Assembly (NCBI GenBank): GCA_002633005.1
Contig: NMRA01000114.1
Coordinates: 274,835 to 338,834, forward strand
DNA length: 64,000 bases
Source of the DNA: Phoronis australis
Lineage: Eukaryota; Phoronida; Phoronidae
Direction of reading: 5' to 3'
Each line of letters begins with the position of its first letter. Within the stretch, counting starts at the first letter, position 1. Position numbers and translations under genes: made by a program. The notes beneath the pieces were generated by a model. The model did no database searches. It worked only from the letters and a program-made list of their open reading frames with translations, and was not told the DNA's origin. Of the stretch, positions 43,079 through 56,400 are shown one piece after another.

Positions 43079-44592
43079 TTTTTACACTTTTAATCGAGTT
43101 GTTGTTCCTGAAAACAAAGCCTAAACGCAGACTTGTATTACGAAAATATATTGTTATTTGCAGTAGCTTCAGTTTTTTTTAGCCCAACTTATTTTGCATC
43201 AGTCGGTTGGTCGATGGATCAAAGATTGCCCGATTAACAACAACTTGCTAAAAGGTCGTTATTGTTTCTCCATGGGAGTGGAAATTATGCTTCTCTGCAT
43301 TGAACAGCGTCGATGCGCAAACGGATTTCGCAATAGTTCACTGTGAACAACCTCCGCTTGACCATATTAGTAATTTTACCTGAATATTCAAAACCATTTC
43401 CTGTGAACGTTAACGCAACATGGTTTATATTTATATCGATTTTCACATTAAGTTCGATTAAATCTGCGGATTATGAAAACGATTAACAACGGGCGCCACA
43501 CCTGTGTATTGTGAACTTATTTACAGGAATCCGTATACAGTGGGTGCCCATTACAGGATGTTGGAGTATAGAAAAAGAACGCAGTTCCGTAATCTAAGTG
43601 GGTATCAAGAAAAGATTGTACGGTGGTTCGTTCAGTACCGTTCAGAGCTGCACATCTCGGTGAAAGGAACCGTCCCTTGACCGATGAATTGGGTGAACGT
43701 GTGCTAGCGTTTTTGACGTTCTCAGGAAGACACTGAGGTTAATTTGGCCGTTGGTTTCAGTTCCGTGTTATTTGCCTTCGTTCATTTTTAAGGGATACTA
43801 TTTTGAACGTTTATGTATGGAGGGCTTTGCGTTTACGTTCGTTTTTTGAATTTGTTATAGTGACGCCGCACACAATTCGCCATAAAGCGACGGCCCCTTT
43901 GACCGTAACGAACTGGGGGACTCTCGGCAACCATGAGAAAATTTTCTGTGTCTGATCATATTTATCTATCGCTCTGTCTACTTATTAGTCGTATTCGGTT
44001 GTTCACACTTACAGATGTCGATCGTTTTGCCAGAATAGAAAATAAATGACTGCATGAGATGCTGTGGCTGAGTACCCAGTCACCATGGAAGTCCCGAGTT
44101 TGGCCACGCGAGCTCATCATGTACTTCCGGGTCAGAGGCCTTCAACACAAAAAATAAACGAGGTAAAAAATCTTACACTATCCGAATTTTTTCCACACTT
44201 ACTTGAAGTTTCCTGGCACATGAATCTTTTTATCACGTTAATCGTTTGGACCAGTTTGCAATGAAAACATGCCCACCCACTGCACACTTCGAATTACTGA
44301 ATTTGATCAAATGACACTTAAAGACATTGGTCACTCGCCCAGACCATTCCCAACACAGCCAGAATATCTAGAAAAGGTGCGCACCCCGACCTCCCTTTTA
44401 AATGTAGACACTCCAGACACAGCGATAACTTGTTCTTGAAGGAAGTCTGTTCTGGCGAAGTCTCTCCCGCTATTTACAATGCATACCTACACGGCTAGAG
44501 TGCGTGAATAATTGAACAGCAAGTCTCGCCAAATCACCTGTTTTTACGTGATTTTTTTGGTTAATGAATTGCCTCTTATGCAAGTGAGCATA

Positions 44593-44748
44593 CACCTTAT
44601 TCACGCAGTCGCCATTTTAAAAATGAGCTTCTTTTTAGGTTTGAAAAACAATGCATTTGAGACATGAATATAACGAGGCATGCGAAAAAATACGCTTTAC
44701 GCTGCTATTAAGCGCTGAATGCTAAACTGGTGACTGCGTGAATAAGGT
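44593..44748. mobile_element. 156-bp MITE with ACCTTATTCACGCAG ends
   Basis: Left end ACCTTATTCACGCAGTCGCC and right end GGTGACTGCGTGAATAAGGT are inverse copies with one mismatch. If one more base is included on each side, TA dinucleotides flank both ends, which would fit a Tc1/mariner-type target site. No coding capacity. Confidence 0.75.
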
Positions 44749-47700
44749 CTACACACAGTGTTCTCGTATGATCTCTCTCGCTAGAACAGAAAATCACCAA
44801 GGCAACGCACGTGGCGTGCTCACAAACTAAGGCTACCCGCTCCGGTGATCAAATCGGGACAAGAGGACTTACCCACAGTTTGTATTGTTCCATATAATAA
44901 TAAACAAACACCAGTGTTGTCTTACGTAGCAAATGTGGGCTTCAATTCATATAAAATCACTAAACGGTAACGCTATTCGTGGTTATGCCATGCAAGAGTC
45001 ACGGAAGTAGTTCGAGCCGTCAAGTCGCTGACGCTTTAACATTGCCCATAAAAGCACTAACGCACGTGGCATCGCTTCAGGTGCACACCCGCTGCTGCAA
45101 GTAACATCAACTGGTCGACCAAAACGAGTGAATTATACAAGAGAAATGAGATTTTAAATGCATTCATTCAAACATAAAAATAAATTCTTTTACATCCAAC
45201 AACTTATTAGCATATCGTGAACACATCCACTACCACAAGAAACTGTAGGAATACCGCATTTATCCACCTTCACTCTTATCAGACTTCTATTGTGAGTCAG
45301 CATGCGTGAATAATTGGCTGACAAGCCACCTATGGAACTACTTTTGGCTAAATGGATGACCAGGCCATATAATGATAATTAGCCAAGACCAGTTAAATAC
45401 TGCAACAAAGAATAATGTCATAGCATCACCTAGCCTTGGTGGAAAGCTGTATACTGCATTGGCTCTAATAAAAGCTTTAAAAAAATCATTTCACGTTGAG
45501 GGGACGCTTATTGTAGCCTAAGACAGTTGAAACCCGGTAGCTAGGATTCATCAAATTTACGCTCTGTGACGTATGTGTAGCCTATGACAGTCTTTCTACA
45601 AAATTGTGGTGCATTGCTATCAAACTCCGTTGTTAAATTACGATCATTTTTCAAAAAATTGTGCTGAAATCCCAGGGCGAAAATTTGCCGACTGATCGTC
45701 GATAGGAAAACTTGAATTCTTGAATAAAAATAGCTTCGACTCAACAAATTACCTGAAATCTTCCTTATGTTTTACAATTTTTAAAGTTCATGTGAAGTAC
45801 AGATTAATGGCGATTAAGTCCAAATCTGCGCCACATCGTACCCCACAACACGAGAAAAATCTCTGGATGAACACACATGTTGTTGTCACGTGACGTTTGT
45901 TTTGAAGTTCGTCTGCGTATGAGAGTGAGTGAGCGAGCGCGTGCGGGTTATCGACGACAGACTTTTTTGTTACTAAAGGCGGAGGATTATGCAAGAAAAT
46001 GGCGTTTATTAGATTGTTTTTCACTTAAACGGCTGCAACGTGCAAGGTGAGTGCCGGTTAACTCACAGATTTTGTATGCACAGGCCGACGGTCGCTAGCT
46101 CTACCGTGGAGTAAAACATTAATAGTCCTATAGGCTCGATTTACATGTTGGGAACGAGGTGACGAGGTGAACTACCCGGGCTGTGTGAAATTTCTGGGTC
46201 TAACGGAGACACTGACGCAGTGGTCAGCCAGCTCGCAGTATCAAAACTATCGTCAAAATCCAAATTCGTTTCATCGTGTCCCTGTCAATAATAACGGCAT
46301 GCTAAAGTTTCTTAATTTTCGTACTTCGGGAACATAACAATCACGTGTTTTGTATACATACGCGCACGCCGCGCAGATCACATCTCGGAAATTTCCGATT
46401 TGACGGATAACAATGAATGAGCACAATGAAATTAAACAACGTCGTTTTACAGCTTGTAAGAGTTATAATAAAGTATTTTGAATATTGCAATGCACGTGTT
46501 CCAAAATCTAAATAACTTGGGTCCTATATTTTTTTATTCGTGCGCGCCGAATGAAAGTAATCGTGAGTGTTGCTGTGTTGCTAAATCTCTAATTCTGGAC
46601 CGACTTGAAAAATTCAGAGTTGTAGCAACATTTTTTTCTCTCCTCTTCAAATATTACACTCAAAACTATGTAAAACGCTCTCCGTGAAAAGTACGGTCAT
46701 CTAGGCTAGATTGTAATCAGCTGATCGTATCCGCATGAGCGAAGCCAATTATCCTCGCTCGTGACTCGATGAATAGAGCAGCTAGGCGGGATCCCTTTAA
46801 ACGTGAGCTGAGCCCGACACAGCCAAGGTGGATAAATACCCTCTAGTTCAATCGGCCAAACCCCAGTTTCCCTGATCAGTGGGGTTTGACAAGATCTCGT
46901 TTAGTGGGAGTGTTTATAGCATGGTATGGGGCATGATGTCTTCGACAAAATAAAAAGTCAAAACTGGCTTTCCACAGAAGTTGATTGTTTCCTCAGTCCA
47001 CATTAGCATTCCTAATTTCGCAAATAAATTTGTCTCTTCAAATAGCAGGAGTGAATCACAATTTGAACGGTATCGAAGGCCGCGCTCACGTGACTACTTC
47101 GTGTCGGAGATGGCAACAACAATTCTGGGTAATAGACAAACAATCGCAACACCAACCATCGACAAACATTTAAATAGAGATGGGAAATCTCCATATTAAA
47201 CACCCCGATTTCGTCAGCCGAACCATTAGTTATATTGAACAATTCCTTCATTAGTGACAATGGATTCCGAATCTCGTCTCTGAGGTTGAACCTCGCTGAC
47301 GACAGGTGTCGCTGGCACGGTATCTCCCGTGGATATTGAGTCNACGTCTCCAGAGTAAACTTCTGTCTTTGTCAAGACTTCAGCATGTTTTCACGAGAAA
47401 ACCAATGTTTACAAAAAACACAACACGTATTTCTATCCCATGTACACAATAAAAATTCACAAATTTTCAAGGAAAGGTACTTGGTGATAACTTCATCTCC
47501 CAGGTAGCTGTAGGATTTCCATGACGTACAACCCCAAAAACTTAACTACAAATCAACCATTTCGTAGAACCACAATGACGGAAACAACAAGTTAACAAAA
47601 GCATTCATTGTATTTCGTGCTTTGAAAATATCGCTAAGTCTATAAACTTAGACTAAAACCAATGCGATTCCGAGACTTTCTGAAGGTAAACCCCAAGGCG

Positions 47701-48942
47701 TATATTGGCAAAATGGCACAATTTTTACCTTTCTAGTATTCTAAATTTAAGCTTGGCTCAAATGACAAAAAATCGCCAGCGACATCGAATAACTAAGACA
47801 TTTAATGGTGCAAACGGTACCTTAGATATTTTTTTTCAGTGTGGCTACAAGGACAAGAATGTGAACCTATCTTGTGATTTATTATCGTTTAAAGCAAGGA
47901 GAGAAGATATGGCGAAGGGCAAGTACTGGGACAGAGTCGCTAAGACGTTTCATATTAGGACAGTAAACATTTTTTAGAATTTTGGTATGCCAGCTTGTAA
48001 CCCCTTTTCCACCAGATATGACAAGCTTGGCCTATCTAATTGTGTCTGACGACTGGGCCTGTCTCCGCGAAGCGTACATAATAACTAACTACAGTACAGT
48101 GCCGGTCACAAACGAACAGATGCTCGTCTGTTCATAGTTTCGAGGATAGAGGTCAAAATGATGTAGAAACGGTCACTATCGTGCAGTCAATAAACACTTT
48201 GCCACATATGTACAAAACCGGTTTAATCACAGTAAAACTAAGACACCATTGTCAAAATGCTCCTACCTGAGGTCAAGAATCTTCAAGAATGTTCGTGAAT
48301 TGACGGAAAATTTTCAGACAAACACAGTCATATCAGCAAACACGCCTTCCCATCAAATCAGAATTCATGATCTACAGCTAGTCTTGAAACAAAAGAACAC
48401 TTTCCCTGTTTTAATCAGCATAGCTTCTCAAAAACAATACTCGCATTCATTTCCCATGATTAGGTAGACAGTTAAAGGGCATGCGTGTAACCATAGTAAC
48501 CCACCCCCTAAGGAAATTAACACAGCTTTGTACAGTTCACTCGAGTAACAAATAAGGAGACGCAGTGATTACATTAGGATCGCTAGCCTACTCGCCACAA
48601 TAACACGAAAACATGTTGTAAATGCAATGCGGATTGTAGAAAACATCAAGTTAAGATTCGTCGAAGGACAATTTATCATAGCGAGGTTGTTGACTCGATT
48701 GGCAATCGTGAACAATCAAAACGGCATGCCCGTAGCCAGATATTTGCAACGGGTAGGCGCAAAATTGTGGTTAGGGAATTTTTTTTTTACTTTTCTCTTT
48801 CTCCATACCTCTCCTCCAGACCAACTTTCCACTCCCAAGGTGATCAGTGAGCTGTTCACGTCACGTATTCTTGCAGGCTCACCTCGACTTGACCTAGTGA
48901 TGGACGGTTCCTCCTTCAGCTGCCAGCCTTGAGGCACCACAT

Positions 48943-48991
48943 TCGGTATTTTCGTAGCCTGAAGGATAATTTGCGTCTACGAAAATACCCG
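48943..48991. repeat. Hairpin, 15-bp stem
   Basis: TCGGTATTTTCGTAG (48943-48957) is mirrored by CTACGAAAATACCCGA (48976-48991) with one extra C and an 18-base loop. Could be a decayed MITE end pair; no function assigned. Confidence 0.5.
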
Positions 48992-49796
48992 AGGTGTTTC
49001 AGGTGACCTTACGGAGTGCGTTCAGACCTGTTGTAACCCCCATTACCCACGGTCATTTACGTGCGCACGCTATTAACACATTTTAATCGCATAACTAGCT
49101 ACAGTAAGAGCGAACACTTAACTTATGTCACGAGTTATAGTTCTCAGTAAAGTCTAAATACACCAATAATGCCACTGGTTTCAAGTAATCGACATGCGCA
49201 TTGCCGGCAGGGGTCTTTTCCTTAAACTTCAGGTCTTAAATGATTTATCTCCCCATGGAAAAAAGCGGTTCACCGCAAATCTACTGGCTCCAGGACACCG
49301 GGCCAGCGCATATTTCGAACACTGGTGACGTATACAGCGAGAGGGGCACTGAGGGGGAGGCAGTTGTCCCCGACAGCCAACTTAAGCAAGCCACCATCAA
49401 AACATCCAAAATTACAAGAAAATGTGAGCACACCAAGGGATCTTCTTAGACCGTGAGTTTGCACCATTAGCGTATCAAACTAACAAGGCAAAAGTACATT
49501 GCACCAATGCGCCCCCACACACATCTTTTAAAACGCAATACTCTTCCAAAAATGTGAGATTCTTGTCAACTTACAGCCAATGTGATCTCATTCCGCTTCA
49601 GCTGAACTGTATGCTGGAAGTCTTTGTCAGGTTGCCTTTTTGTATGTATTTTTTAAATAAAAATGCAACTTTCACATGAACAAGACTGTTCTTCTTTCGA
49701 TTGCCCTTGGGGGTTTCTGTTTCATATGTTACCGATTTAATTATACCAAGTCTGCTGGGCACAACTTTTTGAAAAAGGCACACTTTTGTCATCAGG

Positions 49797-49893
49797 TGCG
49801 CCCAAAGGACACAGGTTCAAACCTGGTCAGGAGTATCTCGCCCCGGTCGGCACCCAGCATCAATCGTCCCACAGTCACAATGAACCAGTCTAA
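49797..49893 (+). other. Candidate terminal coding exon, unassigned
   Basis: After a reasonable acceptor (CACTTTTGTCATCAG), a frame reads APKGHRFKPGQEYLAPVG... and ends at TAA near 49893. Its residue composition looks protein-like, but I do not recognise the family and found no convincing upstream exon. The same DNA contains GGTTCAAACC, a chance B-box-like word. Confidence 0.2.
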
Positions 49894-50660
49894 CGCCTCC
49901 TCCCCTCCCACTCCCACTCCGCCCTCTCAGTTTTTCAGAACAGTTTTCGATGCTATACCTCAGGCTTAACCGCAGATCAGCCATTGCTTCTTTTTGGTTG
50001 CTTTAAGTTAGTAGAGATGCGGCCTTTTGCCGCCCAATTTCGATGAGAGGCTCCCACCCTAGACCACCGCTTCCTACGCCAAGGTGATCGAGCATAGATG
50101 TGTCCGAATAGTCCTATTATTTGAAACGGCCGGACCGGTCAAGTTATTAGAGATTCTGTTTGAAACTTGTCATCTTTTTAAGAAGCGCCCGACAACAAAT
50201 TTTACCGGATTAAAAGACAAACGAAATCATTGCCTGTGCCGCTTGAAGTTCGTAAAAGGACAGTTTTGCGTGTTTCTACACGACGCCTGTGCGAGTATTG
50301 AAGCAGCGTTTGTTTTGGTAAAACCGTTACAGGATCTTGTGAAAACCTCAGAGTAATGACGTCTGTTGCTGTAGGTAGTCAAATTGAATTATTACATGAT
50401 GAGACTTATCGAAAGTATTAATAACGAAAAATTACTATTTCATTAATTTCTTACTATTCTTAATTACAGAAATGCGCGTGGTAAATTCACTGACAGATGC
50501 TTCATGGAATCGTACGACTAGATACTCAGTTGACGACGTTTGTTTCTATGACAATTTGAAACTGATACTTAACAAGTGCTAATGGTGATTTAGGATCGCT
50601 AGACAAACCTTGTTATTCTGACAATTCAAAAAATATTCCGTCAAGACATATCAGTAGGCT

Positions 50661-50868
50661 GTTCGGGTGAAAGAGTCGCGCGTAATTACGCTCGTAATCA
50701 CTACCAAGATTTCGCTCGTGTTTTACTACCGAAATCATTCGCCACCATAATTACGCTCGTGATCACGACAGTAAGTGTTTAAACGACCGAAATCCTTCGC
50801 GCGTGATTACCACCGAAACTTCGCTCGTGTTTCACGACCGCAATTACACGCGACACTTTCACCCGAAC
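50661..50868. mobile_element. 208-bp inverted-repeat element with internal subrepeats
   Basis: Left end GTTCGGGTGAAAGAGTCGCG and right end CGCGACACTTTCACCCGAAC are inverse copies with one mismatch. Inside are several decayed repeats of about 28 bp built on CCGAAAT, TTCGCTCGTG and ATTAC. CG-rich compared with the flanks. No coding capacity. Confidence 0.75.
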
Positions 50869-52446
50869 GCCACCGGGCATCAAATATCCTCGCTCAGCCA
50901 CTGCCTTCAATCCGGTTCAACGACTTGGCAGCGAACACAAGTAAAACTCAACCGCAAAACTGGACTAACGTGCAACTAATGAGTAGGCTAAATCCAGTGT
51001 TTAAACCAAATAAAACATAGAAAGCTTTTACCTACCTAGGCTAACGAACGCACCTTCGTCCTCTCCTCTTTTTTTACTGAAATCCACCAACGTATCACTA
51101 CTTGTAATACACAAGTGAAGCTGTTTAATAAATTAAGAGTCGATGCTGTCTTGCTTTCAGGCTGGTCTTGCCATTAACTAATCACAAACTGATTAGCACA
51201 ATCCATTCCATCGACTCCATCAGCCAGCACGAAAACAAACGCGAGAATGTCCGTGGGCGATAAGGAGAGTATTACAGGCCTGGCAACCACGTGGTGTAAA
51301 CGAGACTTCTGATTGGTTCATGAACACAATCACAGAAGTCAATGCATCTCATTATCGATTGATCTTAAAATCAGAATGCAATGAATAAATAAGAATTAAT
51401 CACAGAATTTACGATATAAATAATCACACGTCGGTCATTGTACACTGGTTTCTCTTTCGTTGAGCTCGATCGATCAATAACTACATACTTTTTCAAGACT
51501 ACACAATAAAAATGGTACATTCTTTGTTTAGTCTACTCAGAGACATTTCAAACAATTTCTTCTGACCTACTGTCAAGGAGTTTTAACTCAAGCCGAATTT
51601 ATGAGACAAAAAGAACTCTAAATAAAGAATCCTATCGAACACTGCGCGAAATAGGCAGAGGTGTAAGGGTTTGATAAAAAACAATGAAATATTGCACCCA
51701 ACCTACATTCCTTTGGGCGTCCACAAAGTCTACTTAGTCGATAACAATTCCAAGTTCACCACCAAGAGGCCAGCATCCCACTTTCCATTGCGGCGTCGAC
51801 AGATACTTCTAACCAAAAGATTCTTAAAAAATCAAATATGCAATTGCCATTCACTGGGGAATTTAAATCAAAAGGCAATATAAATGGTGTGAACCTGAGA
51901 AAATTATATGCATCAAAATGAACTATTGTTATTTCCATTATATTGAATGTGAAACTCGTCTTTTTAATTGGCGTAAACGCGTTACGTCACATACTTTTAA
52001 AACGCGTTACAAATTCAAAATCATAGTGCGACACGGGACTTCCTTTCACTCGGCTGTGGGTTGGTGTTTTGACGACACTCGTTGGTTTAAAGAAAATGAC
52101 AATGCAGTTGAAGTCAGTTATTGTTCAGCGTCGGTGCAATCGTGTGTACGTTACGTCATGGAACGGTCCATCGATGTAATGAAAATTGCTTAACACAATG
52201 GGCCAGCCTTTGCACCCGCTAAGTTGATTGACATTTATAAATATTTACGCTGCTTTTAGCAATTACTCTAGAATGCAACAGTATCTCGTGAATACACGTG
52301 ACTGGGTTAAAGATGCAGTTTCATTAGATTATGAATATGCAAATGAAGTACTGATATACAAACAACTCCGGGTTCTCCAGTGTGCCGGAAACCAACCGAC
52401 AACCAGTTATCATTACAACCTCACGAAAGTATGGTAATATTTCATC

Positions 52447-52513
52447 ATGGCGAACGAAGACCCGATGTCGGCCAAGCAGGACAACAAACTAACAGGCAAA
52501 AGGGTGATTTAAA
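52447..52513 (+). other. Weak candidate first exon (SDR-like start)
   Basis: ATG in good context (ATCATGGCG) opens a 21-codon frame, MANEDPMSAKQDNKLTGKRVI, then TAA. The LTGKRVI ending resembles the beta-1 strand that starts SDR proteins, and a possible weak donor (GTGATT) lies just before it. No following exon was found on this strand, so this may be coincidence. Confidence 0.15.
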
Positions 52514-53452
52514 TGGCCACTAGTTGGTGCAGAATACGTCGAATCCATCCCAAAAGAAACTTGTAAAAAATGAAATTCCCCTACGGAGCCAAAGTTGTAG
52601 TTGGATTGGTTTGAAACTCGTTGTCACGTGTTACCGTCTCCATAGGAACACATCTGCTAAATTTCAGAAAGATATTGTAAGGGGTACAGGAAATACAGCT
52701 GTGGACGCAAAAGAAAATAAAATAGCCACCAAAGGGGAGCCAGAGTAGTTGAACACATCCGAAAATTAACGTCAACCTCGGTTTTCTCATCAGGAGCATT
52801 TCTCCAAATTTTAATAATGATCCTTCAGGCGGTTTGGTGCATGGAGAAGGTGATGTCAAAAACGTGCTAAAAATTTTCAACATTTCCTATAAGCGCTGGT
52901 TATAGTTCTAACTATACGCCCGGGTTTGACTTACGGCAAAAGAATACAATCAGCCTCCGGCTCAGAAATATCCGCGGTGGTATAGCGCGCACCAGAATTA
53001 ACGTAATCATGTAGAAATTAGAGACACTTCATTTCCTACATGCGTATTTTCAGTTTTGCGATATTACATGCATGGCCGAATTCAATTAAGGGTTCATTAG
53101 TTTAAGAAATCTCCATTTGTACTAAAATTAGACTTAATTTATCCTTTACAAGTTCTCAGGAACATAACTGAGAGTTCCTATTAGTTACATGAAGCACACT
53201 TTTACCAGTTTCAAAGCCCAGAAAATAGGACACGGAATAATGCGTCATTGCGCTGGTCATCAATCAGGGCTGAGTTCTGCAGAAGTAAGACCATATCGAA
53301 AAAACCTAGAGTGGTCAAGTGCTTTCCTTGTAATGCACGCGAAATTTTGCGAGATCTAGCGTTTTCGCGAGTTTCTTGCGTCCACGAAACGAAGCCCAGG
53401 TCCTCCGTCTTTCGCCTCAGTTACGTAGGCCCTGAACACAGTAACATCGAAG

Positions 53453-56400
53453 TCACTGCAGTTGAGCATACGACGCAGCACAGTTCACGCCCCTACCGCC
53501 ATCTATCGGGACGGAGGCACCAGTAATAAAGGATGATTGGTCGGATGCCAGGAACGCGATGACGTTAGCAACTTCTTCGGATTGACATGGGCGTCCTATG
53601 GGATGAGTAGTTTTGGCCGTTTCATAGTACTGGAAAACGAAACAGAATTCCTTGGTGTTTTCATTCCAACCAAATCTCGTGGGCACCTATCAATCAAAAA
53701 CTCAGTTGTCACTCATATATGGTATTTCTGATTACACTCAATTGTACCAAGAGCAGGGTAAAGAAGGTGGCCTCATGTGCTGAGGCACTTACTGGGATAA
53801 ACGCATAGTTTTACCACTGTTAAGGGAGTGCCACGCTGCCATGCAGGTGAAAACAACCAGCGCCACATTCGAACAGTACACTAGGAAGGCCACGAACCTT
53901 TGCAGCAGCTTCTGCAGACGATATTCTCTGATGAAGTGTAGTCACAACTGTTCCAGGACTGAAATGTTTAAAAAATCTAGCCAAAATTTTATAGTTAATA
54001 CAACCATGCACACAAAAATTGACAAAACAGCATTCAAATCGCATGAGAAGCATACGTGCATTACTATAGTGAGTTACGTACATGTAGACGCAATCCATGA
54101 AATATAAACTAGCTTTAGTCATGGAATTCATAAACATGTATTCTTACCTTACAGCATTACAACGCACTTGTTTGCTGGCCAGATCTATAAACAAAAAGGC
54201 AGGAGTTTAAAAATTGACTTTCGACTTGAGTGTCTATAAGTGGGGCGGTGACGATAAACGGAAAATGGCGTAGATTTCTATCACTTCCCACTCGTAACAA
54301 TGCAGTCAGTTCATTAAGAGTACTGAAATGCATTGCGGCGGCTAGAATTATTCTAGCCCGGAGCCCAATGATAACGGTGCTGCTGCCCTATCGGTCGCCA
54401 CCTATGTCGCACAGTTTGGCTCCCTGACCATTGGACTAGCCCCTACCTCCCTGAGCTTTGTTAGGTTTCTTACACAAGCGCACTCACACCCACTCATGGG
54501 GCATTTCAAGACTTACAGACTTGTAGTTTAATAAACAGAACCATACAAGTCTACCAGCGTCGATTTCTTAAAGCGTTAGGAGCAGGCGCACATTATGGCC
54601 ATTCTGGACGCGACCAAAACAATTTTGGGGGTTACGCGAACATTTTCGTTGAGGAAATTGACTGGCACCCCTTGAGACATCCTAGGTCCGACAGAGTGGA
54701 CTTCGGGTTGAGAAACTCATGCATGGAACGTGTTTAGAGACAGTGACATCCATTTTACGAATGTCAATCTGCCTAAAAATTCATTGGAACACTAATTTCT
54801 AACAATATCTTTTATCGAATGACAATACGAAATTCAGCAGGTGTTGCAAGTGAAACAAGGAAGAAGCATCCCACAAAACTGCAGGTCACTGATTAACTAC
54901 ATTCTGCGCCCAAGCTATCCAGATGCCAAAAAGTGGGACCTTTGTTTATTAGCGCCACCTTGTAAATTTCGAGTAATTCTTTGACTTCGAACCAGGACTT
55001 GGTATTTCGTACGTGACACTTTTCTGCATGCTGAGGTGTAAGATTTTCCTTAAACCCGTAATGCCGAAGAGAATATCTTCGGTGAATCTAGGAGCCACAG
55101 ATGCCATACCGTAAGCACCCGCCAGAGAAGTCTGTAGGGAATTGAAGTATCTCATCGGGGAATTACGGATCTCCCCCCGAAGATTTTTTTAAGTATTTAG
55201 GCGGGTTAACGAGAACATTGGTGGATTCCGGTGGTAGCCTATTGCGGTCTTAGAAAACCTTGTTAGCGACAGCCAAATACTTTGAGGACAATGATATCTG
55301 TCGGTAAAACTCGAATCATCAAAAAATTACGTCTAACAGTCTAATCTATAAACAGCTAGTGTCCCACGGAAACTCCACATTTCAGAAAAAAAAATTTTCA
55401 TATTTCAAAAAGAAATGCTCTTCTTCCGGTGAAAATAGGATATCTTTGCCATGGCTATGACGCTATCGGATACTTCTCACAAGCAGTGGTCTTCAAGTTC
55501 GCCAATTCACACTTACATTTTTTCGATTCATTGCTTTACTATGATTTTTATTCTGAGTCACGTGTCTTGATGCCGTGGCTTATTGGAAACTCTACCTACT
55601 TCCCATGTGAATAGTTTACACAGCTAGTACTAATTCTAAAATAAATTATTTCCCCTGCTTTCGTAAAGTTCAGTGTTTCGGCATTGGATGATAAGGTGTC
55701 CAAGCTCCTTCGTTTTATTTTTTTGAGGGGCAGTTGTCTCCCTGCCCTCCTCCCCTTCCTCCACTTAATAAACCAATGACCACGCAGCTCTCATCGTACC
55801 CGGATGGCTGCCAGCATAATTAAGCCCTGTCGGTTTCCACGGGTCTGCGGTATATATCGGCAACGTTACGAGTCAGCAACGTAATCAGTGGTTTCTACGC
55901 TTAAGAAATCAGAGTAAGGTATTGTTCAAAAAGTAACTGAGGTATAATTATGCTGTGTTCACTCTCGATCCGCGGTTCACTGCTGATGGGAGGGCAACTT
56001 CTTGCGCAAGGAATGACAGAAATAAGTAAACGCTTGGCAATTCAATAATAAAAAAGAAACTTTGGTAAAAATATTTTTAATTCAAGTGTACGATTAAGAA
56101 CGTAGCAGACTGTAGCGTATGCTACAGGCAGTGCTTTTTGAAGTCCGCACTTTTTGGGGTCCCGCGCTCACAACAGATTTAGAGGCACTCGTACCACGAA
56201 CATGTTTCTACTGCTATGGAAGCACTGACTCAGCTGGCTTCAAAGGGTGAAAAAGTTTGAGTTGGGGCTCCTCAATTTTTATTATGTGTAGGGTCAAGAG
56301 TGCCGGGCCCCACTGAGCAACACATGTTCAAAGAATTGTAGTACGTGCTGTGAGTGCAGGGCCCCTGATCAGCGGTGTGCGAACTCCTGAAATCGTCTAA

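Larger units (their letters stand above)
43095..53452. other. Long stretch without an assignable gene
   Basis: Both strands were read for family motifs, splice-bounded coding blocks and RNA genes. Only small inverted-repeat elements (44593-44748, 50661-50868), a hairpin (48943-48991) and two weak exon candidates (49797-49893, 52447-52513) stand out. A single N lies at 47343 without flanking duplication. The remainder is unremarkable AT-rich sequence, and the 3' UTR of the SDR gene must lie at its right end. Confidence 0.5.

Noticed and set aside
46850-46892. AAACCCCA...TGGGGTTT hairpin
   Set aside because: Stem of about nine base pairs only; expected by chance in a window this size.
49815-49840. 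GGTTCAAACC as a tRNA B box
   Set aside because: No A box or cloverleaf arms at the right spacing; likely chance.
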